Assembly: GCA_013316435.1 (NCBI GenBank)
Contig: WSMR01000004.1
Coordinates: 1-39,024, forward strand
Length of the DNA stretch: 39,024 nt
Source of the DNA: Candidatus Saccharimonadota bacterium
GTDB lineage: Bacteria; Patescibacteriota; Saccharimonadia; Saccharimonadales; Saccharimonadaceae
Direction of reading: 5' to 3'
A program made the position numbers and the translations under genes. Position 1 is the stretch's first letter. The number at the start of each line of letters is the position of its first letter. The notes under the pieces were generated by a model. The model searched no databases, was not told where the DNA came from, and worked only from the letters and a program-made list of their open reading frames with translations. Of this stretch, positions 33,019-39,024 are shown piece after piece.

Positions 33019-34156
33019 TACCGCTCCTAGAGCCATCATCCTGGTTATTTACATTTGGCACTATTCGTTCTTCCCCTGACATTTCGCTCCAAATACTGCG
33101 ATCAACTGCTTGTTGTTGTTTGACGCCACGCACAATTCCGCCCTGCACCGCCAAAAACACGCCAATAATCGCAAACATCCCCGCAATCACCCAAAACCGC
33201 ATCACGATTTTTGCCTCATTCCAGCCTTTTGCTTCGAGATGATGATGAATTGGTGCAGAGATAAATAATTTCTTCTTGAAAACTTTTTTCCAAAAAATTT
33301 GGATCAGCGACGATCCAGCCTCAACCACGAACAACGCGCCAATAATTGGTAGCAAAAAGAAAGCATCGGTCATCATCGCAACCACACCAAGACCCGCGCC
33401 AATCGCAAAGCTACCGGTATCGCCCATCATGAAACGTGCCGGCGGAACATTGAACCAAATATAACTAAGCAGCCAGCCAACTACCGTGAGACAAAACGCC
33501 GTCAGCATCCATTGTCCCTGAAGCAATGCGATTACGCCATAAGCACCATATGCCAGCATTGCCAGCCCACCGGCAAGACCGTCTAGCCCGTCGGAAATAT
33601 TTACGGCATTGCTAGTTGCCACCACGGCAAAGGCAAAAATCAGAATCATCCCGATCACGCCGACTTGGGCATCACCGAGGAATGGCACAGCAATCTCGGT
33701 CCAACCCAGCTTGACTGCAAACCACCAACCAAGAAAAAGCCCCAGCCCGGTAATCATCGCAAATTTCACCGGTGCACGTAGTCCTGCCGCGCCCTTGCCG
33801 CTACCAAAAACGTTGATCAAATCGTCAATCAGCCCGACCACGCTACCGCCAACAAAACCAAGCAGCGGCAACCAGGTTTGTTCACGATTCAAATTACAAA
33901 CAACGGTTACAATCGTTACCGTCACGACGCCAATAATTCCCGCCATAGTTGGAAAAGCGCGCTTGAATTTTTTGGCATGGAGCTTAGTCATTACCGGTAA
34001 AGCATCGCCCGTGAGCGTAGTTTTTTTCTGTTTTTTCCAAAATTTATATTTGTAAGCAAAATGAGTATAAATCGGAGTTAGAAATGTTGCCAGCAAAAAA
34101 CCTGACATCGACAAAATCAATCCGTAGAAAACTTCATTATTTACTGTATCAGCCAT
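33011..34156 (-). CDS. mraY: MraY, phospho-MurNAc-pentapeptide translocase
   Basis: 381 residues with about ten transmembrane helices. It forms lipid I from UDP-MurNAc-pentapeptide and undecaprenyl phosphate. Signatures: FPTMAGIIGVVTV, GLIDDLINVFG (Asp-Asp of the active site), NAVNISDGLDGLAGGLA, MGDTGSFAIGAGLG and SAPIHHHLEAKGWNE. A basic stretch KKQKKTTLTGDA lies in the first cytoplasmic loop, and a hydrophilic tail of about 30 residues ends the protein. A minus-strand TATAAT (34165-34170) lies 8 bases before the ATG, so it has its own promoter inside the cluster, just after the PBP gene. Confidence 0.96.
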   Translation of the reverse strand: MADTVNNEVFYGLILSMSGFLLATFLTPIYTHFAYKYKFWKKQKKTTLTGDALPVMTKLHAKKFKRAFPTMAGIIGVVTVTIVTVVCNLNREQTWLPLLGFVGGSVVGLIDDLINVFGSGKGAAGLRAPVKFAMITGLGLFLGWWFAVKLGWTEIAVPFLGDAQVGVIGMILIFAFAVVATSNAVNISDGLDGLAGGLAMLAYGAYGVIALLQGQWMLTAFCLTVVGWLLSYIWFNVPPARFMMGDTGSFAIGAGLGVVAMMTDAFFLLPIIGALFVVEAGSSLIQIFWKKVFKKKLFISAPIHHHLEAKGWNEAKIVMRFWVIAGMFAIIGVFLAVQGGIVRGVKQQQAVDRSIWSEMSGEERIVPNVNNQDDGSRSGNA

Positions 34157-34177
34157 ACCTCTATATTATACTACAAA

Positions 34178-35908
34178 CTACGCCTTCGGTCTAACCTTCA
34201 GCGCATCCTGGACGTAGGCTTTGAGTGCATTAAAGACCGGGAGCGCCACTGCTTGGCCGCCAGCTTTTTTACCGTCTTCCCAAACTCGTACCATAATTAA
34301 ATATGTCGGTAGTTCACCCTCGGTCCCACCTACGCCGATATAGGTTGCGCTAGTTTCATCGAGCGAATAAGCCCCGTTTTTGATAATCTGCGCCGTACCA
34401 GTCTTGCCGCCCACGTAATATCCTGGTGCATCCGTGCCATTTGCCCGCCACATCCGCCGCGTACCGTAGAGCATATCGCGCATTGTCGCGCTAGTTGCTT
34501 CCGACACTGTACTGCGCGCGGCCGCCTTTGGCTCGTTCTCGACAAATTTATCGTTCACCATCTTCCCCGCCACAATCGTAGGCGTATAAAATTTCCCACC
34601 GTTCACAACTGATGCCATCGCCGCCGCCGTTTGCAGCATTGTCACCTGCATGTTCTGACCAAAAGTCATATTTGCATAAGTTCCATTGAGGCCCCAAATC
34701 TCGGCGTTCGGTTTTTGCACGGTACCAGCTGATTCAATTAGCTCAATTCCTGTCGCCTGACCAAGCCCAAATTTATCATGATAATATTCATACAGTCTCG
34801 TGCGCCCCAGTTCGGTGATATCAGTTTCACTTCCGCCCAGCCAACGCAACATTTGCGTGGTTCCCGTATTGAGAGAGTAGTTAAACGCGATTTGCATCGT
34901 CTGTGTGCCAGCCACTTCCGGGCCCTGCTCGGCATTACTAATTGGCCAATCATCAACCGTCGTCGAGCCAGTATTATAAAAAGTTGTCTCCGGCGTCATT
35001 ACTCCGTAGTCTATGCCGGTTGCAAAAGCAAAAGTCTTGCAAACGCTCGCCGGCTCATACGGATCTTCGACCACGTGATTGATATAATCCGCCGCACTCT
35101 TTACCCGCCCAAAATTCGCTGGATCATAGCCCGGATAATTCGCCATCGCAAGTACCCTGCCATTATTCGGGTCCATCACTAGCGCAGAGATATTCGCAAA
35201 ACCCACTACGCGCGTCTGTTCTTCGATGATTTTTTCGACATTACGCTGGATACTTTTGTCGATTGTCAGTACCACATTTTCGCCATCCACAGCCGGGATT
35301 TTGACGTTATCGTCGCCAATCGAAAGCGCCACGTTATTAATGTCTTTGACCGTTTTGAGTAGACCGTTTTTGCCGGCAAGAGTTTCGTTCAAAGCTCCCT
35401 CAACGCCATATTGCCCCAGCCCATCATTATTCACAAATCCGAGCACCGTCGAGCCCAGCGCGCCTTCCGGATAGACCCGCCTAGTATTCGCCTGAAGCCA
35501 AACGCCATCAAAATCCGCCTCGGCAATTTTTTCGGCCGCCGAGCGTTCTACATTTTTGCCCACGATATAATAACGCCGCGCGCGATTCGCAAACACATCA
35601 TCCCACTTAGCGATTTGTTTATCGCCCATAATCGCAGTGAGTTTTTCGGAAATTTCCTTTTGATCCGCCAGCATTGGGTCAACAATTACCGTATAGACAG
35701 TTGCGTTAAGCACCACCGGAGACGGCTCGGCGCCATCCATCATGTAGATTTCACCGCGCTTGGCCGGGAGGACATTTTGCAGAGTTTGCTGCGCCGCCGC
35801 CTTGGCCGACCAATCTTCGTGCTCAACAATCTGAATCGTAAATAGCTTCACGATAATCACCGCCATCACCAGTAGCAAAACCGTACGTAAAAACCGGTAT
35901 CTATTCAT
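34178..35908 (-). CDS. ftsI: Class B penicillin-binding protein (FtsI/PBP2-like transpeptidase)
   Basis: 576 residues. One N-terminal transmembrane helix (about 7-25), a dimerisation/pedestal domain (LPAKRGEIYMMDG onward) and a transpeptidase domain: SxxK as PASVCKTF, SxN as YSLNTG, KTG as GGKTGTAQI. It crosslinks peptidoglycan at the outer face. It opens the cluster with mraY, ftsW and murG and is probably the partner of the SEDS protein. TATAAT (35915-35920, minus) is 6 bases before the ATG, so it is leaderless. A 14-bp palindrome lies in the -35 zone. FtsI versus PBP2 of elongation is decided only by context. Confidence 0.93.
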   Translation of the reverse strand: MNRYRFLRTVLLLVMAVIIVKLFTIQIVEHEDWSAKAAAQQTLQNVLPAKRGEIYMMDGAEPSPVVLNATVYTVIVDPMLADQKEISEKLTAIMGDKQIAKWDDVFANRARRYYIVGKNVERSAAEKIAEADFDGVWLQANTRRVYPEGALGSTVLGFVNNDGLGQYGVEGALNETLAGKNGLLKTVKDINNVALSIGDDNVKIPAVDGENVVLTIDKSIQRNVEKIIEEQTRVVGFANISALVMDPNNGRVLAMANYPGYDPANFGRVKSAADYINHVVEDPYEPASVCKTFAFATGIDYGVMTPETTFYNTGSTTVDDWPISNAEQGPEVAGTQTMQIAFNYSLNTGTTQMLRWLGGSETDITELGRTRLYEYYHDKFGLGQATGIELIESAGTVQKPNAEIWGLNGTYANMTFGQNMQVTMLQTAAAMASVVNGGKFYTPTIVAGKMVNDKFVENEPKAAARSTVSEATSATMRDMLYGTRRMWRANGTDAPGYYVGGKTGTAQIIKNGAYSLDETSATYIGVGGTEGELPTYLIMVRVWEDGKKAGGQAVALPVFNALKAYVQDALKVRPKA

Positions 35909-35934
35909 GAATATATTATAACATAAGCGGGGTA

Positions 35935-35948
35935 GAAGAATATTCTTC
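35935..35948. promoter_or_regulatory. 14-bp perfect palindrome in the -35 zone of the division cluster
   Basis: GAAGAATATTCTTC, centred about 21 bases upstream of the minus-strand -10 box (35915-35920). Its position fits an operator controlling the PBP-mraY-ftsW-murG cluster. The remaining sequence up to 36040 is AT-rich with a plus-strand TATAAT near 35964 and no gene. Confidence 0.4.
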
Positions 35949-36039
35949 CTGTCTCACACCTGTTATAATCCAAAATAAACTCCACAAATTCAAAAAATCC
36001 AATATTTGCGTAGTTCACGATATGGCTAGATTGCACTAG

Positions 36040-37332
36040 TTACACCTCAAACTCTTGCCCGGCTGCCCGCCAAATCCGCTGCTGCATTTTGCGACAACCA
36101 TAATTCACACAACCACCCATATACGACATGATCGTATCAAGATCTTTGAGCCCGCTCGCCACGTCCATCAGCGCTTGATAATAATTCTTCTGATACCGAT
36201 GGTCCATTTCAATATGACCGGAGCGCAAAAACCTACCTAAATAAGTTACTCCGTGGCGCACGTCAATCCAACGTGTCTTGCTCGGGTGCATGGTTAGCCC
36301 CATGGTCAGTAAATAACTCCGAAGCCGTTCAATATCTCGCTCCAGCTGCGGTATTTCATCGTCATTCACAACCACATAAAAATCATCCACGTAGCGGCCG
36401 TAGTGCTGATAGCCAAGTTGGTAAACGATAAATTTATCCAGCGCATCAAGGAAAATATTCGAAAGTAGCTGCGAAGTAAGATTGCCAATCACAATTCCCC
36501 GCCCGGCATTCTGAAAGAACAAACTCTTGTCACGCGGCAAATCGTCCCAATGTTTAATCTTACCTCGCACCCGCACTTGCTTGAGCGGATCGTCCATAAT
36601 TACCTGTCGCCATAAATAGGTCAGCAATCTTCCCAGTGGTCCAAAATGATGAAACTGCCGATGCGCACCGTCAATCGCAAGATCCCGCAATTTCTCACGT
36701 TGCATACTCATAAAAAATCCTTTGATATCCATTTTGACAAAATAGGTATGCCGAGTATAGTTCCGACTTTTTACTGCAATATGATGCGCCGCGCGACGCA
36801 CGCCATAATCCGTCCCCTTCCCCACTCGACAGGAATACGAGTCACGCACAAAATGACGATTCCACCACGGAATACAAATATTAATAATCAGATGATGTAC
36901 AATGCGATCCCGAAAACTTGCCGCAAAAATTTCCCGCACCACCGGATCAAACACGATAAATGCCTCACTACGCGATGGAAAATACTTACGCTCGGCAATA
37001 TCCACCGCCAGTCGATAAATATTATCATACAAATTCGCCTCAATCCGCTGGACGTCATAGGTTCGCCGTTTCCCAGGTCGCGCATCAAAATAAGCATAAA
37101 ATAGCATTTCGTAAATCTCATCGGCATTAAAATCCGAGCGCCCCGATTCGATCACATTTTGCTCCATCGCGCTGAGATGAGAATATTTACTATGCATTTC
37201 GAGCAACTTTTTCTCGTAACGCGCCATCCGCGCTCTAGTTTTGAGAAGCTTAGTTTCGCGCCAAGCAATCCGGCTGGCAACTTCTATCGGATCTTTCTGC
37301 CGGTCCCGCTTCGCATATCTTGGGTCAGCCAT
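36040..37332 (-). CDS. DGR-type reverse transcriptase
   Basis: 430 residues. RT motifs in order: RDRIVHHLIINICIP (141-155), the motif A aspartate in FVKMDIKGFF (198-207), LPRDKSL, motif 4 as IGNLTSQLLSNIFLDALD (282-299) and motif 5 YVDD (314-317) in YGRYVDDFYVV. The [IVL]GxxxSQ form of motif 4, instead of QGxxxSP, is typical of diversity-generating retroelement RTs. No maturase or endonuclease domain is visible. The ATG overlaps the stop of the accessory gene, so both are made from one mRNA. It would reverse-transcribe the template RNA with adenine errors to rewrite the variable repeat of the target gene at 38969 onward. Confidence 0.9.
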   Translation of the reverse strand: MADPRYAKRDRQKDPIEVASRIAWRETKLLKTRARMARYEKKLLEMHSKYSHLSAMEQNVIESGRSDFNADEIYEMLFYAYFDARPGKRRTYDVQRIEANLYDNIYRLAVDIAERKYFPSRSEAFIVFDPVVREIFAASFRDRIVHHLIINICIPWWNRHFVRDSYSCRVGKGTDYGVRRAAHHIAVKSRNYTRHTYFVKMDIKGFFMSMQREKLRDLAIDGAHRQFHHFGPLGRLLTYLWRQVIMDDPLKQVRVRGKIKHWDDLPRDKSLFFQNAGRGIVIGNLTSQLLSNIFLDALDKFIVYQLGYQHYGRYVDDFYVVVNDDEIPQLERDIERLRSYLLTMGLTMHPSKTRWIDVRHGVTYLGRFLRSGHIEMDHRYQKNYYQALMDVASGLKDLDTIMSYMGGCVNYGCRKMQQRIWRAAGQEFEV

Positions 37333-38635
37333 CAGCTTCGTTGCCGTCTTTTAGCTTCTCAATCACATCGTGTTGATGATAATGCGTATTCAGTTTTTGC
37401 CTAGTTAACTCACGCGCCTTTGCTAATCCGAGACTTACCCGCGCAATCGTATTCCGATTGGCAATCCCAAGATCAGCATAGTTCGCCAGCACCGACATCG
37501 CATCGCCGATATGTACATCAACTTGTTCCAGCGCCTGCCAACGCGCTGGGTCACGGCGTGACCGATTTGCTACGTCATAATAAGCTCGGCGTACTTTGAA
37601 CATACTATCCATCAGTGGATGAGAAATGGCCGGGCGAGAATTACTATCAAGATGTCGCTCCAAATGGTAGCTATCGCGCAGTGCTGCCACAATATAATTA
37701 TTTAGCTCCACTTCCGGTGCAGCGGTGAAAATATTATTACTAATATTTTTCAGGACTTCAGCATCGAGTTTATGGAAGCGACGCAGCTCATTATCAGTCA
37801 GTGCTACACGCAAGCGATAAGCCCGAATCAAATCTTGAAACGGGCCAAAGTTAACTTTCTTATCCAAAGTGAGTGGTGCGCCGGAATAGTGAATATCTTT
37901 TTGCAAACGCTGCTCGTCTTGAAGACAAATCACACCTTCGCGAAATTGTCCGAACAAATCTCGATCAGTATTAACTTTGATTTCACGATCGAGATAGGTC
38001 GCTATCATCAAGCTATGAATTGCAATAGAGTTGCCACCCATTTTCCACCAATTCCCAGTGGCAGATTTGAAAATAAAAATGTGCAAGTGATTATCTTTTT
38101 CTAACCGCCGAACTAGCAATTTCGCATGTTTGAGTAATTCGCGTTGGTATTTAGCTTCTTCATCCTTGGTCAATTCCTCTTTGTCTTTGAGGTCACCTAG
38201 TTCGTTGTCTAGCATATCTACCACCGCCGCGAGTCCAAAGCGGATGTTTTCGTAGGCCTCTTTTTCTTCGTTTTCCTGTTTGATATGTAGCAAAGTTTTT
38301 TGGTGAGGCTTGTCTTTGTATTTGGTTGGCAGTTCATAGCGTCGTACTTCGTCGGCAAGTTTTTGTAGACCCTCCGAACCGCGACGACCATCCTCACGCC
38401 TCACACGTTCCGCCACGTCGCTGAGCGGCGGCACTGATGATTTATCCTCTTTAGTGGCGGACTTCTCGGAAGCCTTCTTGGCTGCCTTTGCCACCCGCGC
38501 TACGCGCGCCGCATTCGCGGTTGGTTTGGATGCTAACTTCGCCGGACGAACCTTTTTCGTATCGTTCGCCTGTTCAGAGTCAATCCCCAAATCGAGAGGC
38601 ACTTTTTCCAAATTGTGGATTTTATTTTCGGTCAC
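37325..38635 (-). CDS. DGR accessory protein, large and possibly Avd-like
   Basis: About 436 residues if started at GTG 38635, which has AAAGGA 8 bases upstream; a longer GTG start at 38683 lies inside a hairpin and is less likely. The first 60 residues are Ala/Lys-rich like a histone tail (ASKPTANAARVARVAKAAKK), suited to nucleic-acid binding. The middle is helical and charged, followed by a segment HLHIFIFKSATGNWWKMGG. The last 130 residues form amphipathic helices (LMDSMFKVRRAYYDVANRS; DVHIGDAMSVLANYAD; ARVSLGLAKARELTRQ) that resemble the four-helix bundle of Avd, the RT partner in known DGRs, though Avd itself is only about 120-130 residues. The overlap with the RT gene supports a joint function. 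Family assignment is inferred. Confidence 0.7.
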   Translation of the reverse strand: MTENKIHNLEKVPLDLGIDSEQANDTKKVRPAKLASKPTANAARVARVAKAAKKASEKSATKEDKSSVPPLSDVAERVRREDGRRGSEGLQKLADEVRRYELPTKYKDKPHQKTLLHIKQENEEKEAYENIRFGLAAVVDMLDNELGDLKDKEELTKDEEAKYQRELLKHAKLLVRRLEKDNHLHIFIFKSATGNWWKMGGNSIAIHSLMIATYLDREIKVNTDRDLFGQFREGVICLQDEQRLQKDIHYSGAPLTLDKKVNFGPFQDLIRAYRLRVALTDNELRRFHKLDAEVLKNISNNIFTAAPEVELNNYIVAALRDSYHLERHLDSNSRPAISHPLMDSMFKVRRAYYDVANRSRRDPARWQALEQVDVHIGDAMSVLANYADLGIANRNTIARVSLGLAKARELTRQKLNTHYHQHDVIEKLKDGNEADG

Positions 38636-38655
38636 TGTTTTTGTCCTTTTTTGGC

Positions 38656-38693
38656 AAATGGTTGCAGGGACCTTCTGTCCCACACAACCATTT
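38656..38693 (-). promoter_or_regulatory. Hairpin at the 5' end of the accessory-RT mRNA
   Basis: Outer arms AAATGGTTG/CAACCATTT (38656-38664, 38685-38693) and inner arms GGGAC/GTCCC (38667-38671, 3877 to 38681 in the 386xx series) form one long stem. A minus-strand TATAAT at 38703-38708 would start the mRNA just before it, and the ribosome site follows it, so it would cap the transcript. Confidence 0.6.
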
Positions 38694-38759
38694 TTCCCAG
38701 AGATTATAATAGTTTTTGTTTTCGTTATTTTTCGCGGATTCGCCGCTACGGTTTTCCTT

Positions 38760-38813
38760 GTCCCTGCGCTTTTCGCTTGTTCCCTCCTCCGGAGGAGGCG
38801 AGAAAGCGGGGAC
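38760..38813. repeat. Nested inverted repeat with a 16-bp perfect palindrome
   Basis: The centre CCTCCTCCGGAGGAGG (38783-38798) is a perfect palindrome. It is enclosed by imperfect arms of about 16 bases (GTCCCTGCGCTTTTCGC at 38760-38776 with its partner ending at 38813). It lies between the target gene and the accessory gene. Confidence 0.65.
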
Positions 38814-38837
38814 TTAGAAAACCTTTCCCTTTTTCCA

Positions 38838-38860
38838 GCAAAATTTCTGACAAATTTTGC
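38838..38860. repeat. 9-bp inverted repeat
   Basis: Perfect arms GCAAAATTT and AAATTTTGC with a 5-base spacer, in the target-accessory spacer. No T run. Confidence 0.6.
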
Positions 38861-38880
38861 GGTGCATATTATTACTTTCG

Positions 38881-38908
38881 CTTCGCTCCTTTTCGGTCGG
38901 AGCGGGAA
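38881..38908 (-). terminator. Stem-loop downstream of the DGR target gene
   Basis: CGCTCC/GGAGCG stem (38884-38889, 38899-38904) with flanking CTTC/GAAG pairing and a loop holding GACCGAAAA on the minus strand. It lies about 60 bases after the target stop. A stem-loop shortly after the VR is needed for retrohoming in the Bordetella phage DGR, so it may have that role, or simply end the transcript. Confidence 0.45.
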
Positions 38909-38968
38909 GCCGTAGACCTTATGCTTCGGTCACTACAACCGGCTCCCCCAAGAGCATTACTACCTCTC

Positions 38969-39024
38969 TCACCCCTCCCGTACCACACAGCGAACGGCAA
39001 AACCGTACCCGCGGTAATAGTTAT
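38969..39024 (-). CDS. 3' end of the DGR target gene with its variable repeat (partial)
   Basis: The last 17 full codons read NYYRGYGFAVRCVVREG before TGA (38969-38971); the gene continues beyond the window end. Bases 38982-39024 match the template repeat 8481-8523 in 41 of 43 positions. Both changes are template A to T, turning NNNYRGNG of the template into NYYRGYG here. Identity stops at base 38981. The C-type-lectin-like ending GFAVRCV is typical of DGR targets, which display hypervariable residues on a ligand-binding surface. It heads the minus-strand series target, accessory protein, RT. Signal peptide and anchoring are outside the window. Confidence 0.85.
   Translation of the reverse strand, partial: NYYRGYGFAVRCVVREG

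Noticed and set aside
36040-37332. Group II intron or retron reverse transcriptase
   Set aside because: No maturase or endonuclease domain, no intron RNA ends, and no msr/msd-like sequence nearby; IGNLTSQ plus a matching TR/VR pair favours a DGR.
1-39024. CRISPR array
   Set aside because: No evenly spaced direct repeats of 25-40 bases were seen; the palindromes are tens to thousands of bases apart.

Overview
The window looks like chromosomal DNA of a Candidate Phyla Radiation bacterium, most probably a Saccharibacteria (TM7) relative. Reasons: compact, densely packed genes with many small PEGA/DUF3048/HARE-HTH type membrane or regulatory proteins, a reduced cell-wall cluster, a VirD4/TraG-like ATPase without a visible conjugation operon, and many first genes whose -10 box lies only 6-8 bases before the start codon (leaderless-type mRNAs). 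TGA acts as an ordinary stop, so this is not a UGA-recoding lineage. Taxonomy is inferred from gene content only.

Layout. 1-260: last 16 codons of a C-type-lectin/FISUMP-like protein, a 19-bp inverted repeat and a terminator. 265-4525: membrane/surface proteins of unknown role. 4549-8089: gltX, a DUF3048 protein and an SDR oxidoreductase. 8090-8792: non-coding stretch with a promoter and an adenine-rich sequence that I read as the template repeat (TR) of a diversity-generating retroelement (DGR). 8793-16914: tRNA-Glu, an InlB-repeat protein, der, dus, lepB, prmC, prfA and small proteins. 17097-20309: tRNA-Val and an 856-aa cell-wall hydrolase with four catalytic-type domains. 20310-25417: PEGA-like protein, sigma-region-4/HARE-HTH regulator and TraG/VirD4-type ATPase. 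25452-27524: a self-contained unit for a secreted five-repeat protein. 27569-29163: Panacea-like antitoxin and Fic toxin. 29805-35908 (minus): peptidoglycan/division cluster PBP-mraY-ftsW-murG-ftsQ-like. 36040-39024 (minus): DGR reverse transcriptase, a large accessory protein, a structured spacer, and the 3' end of the DGR target gene carrying its variable repeat (VR).

The most exciting system is the DGR, split across the window. The VR at 38982-39024 matches 41 of 43 bases of the sequence at 8481-8523, and both differences fall on template adenines, the signature of adenine-directed mutagenic retrohoming. The template is therefore about 28 kb from its reverse transcriptase, on the opposite strand, behind its own promoter, whereas a TR normally sits next to the RT. 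The accessory protein (about 436 aa) is much larger than a classical Avd.

A second unexplained signal is a 17-bp palindrome, GTTGYA-N5-TRCAAC, found five times: twice as an inverted pair at the window start, once between genes, and once inside each of prmC and murG, where the same 21 bases encode NVVKITT in two unrelated proteins.
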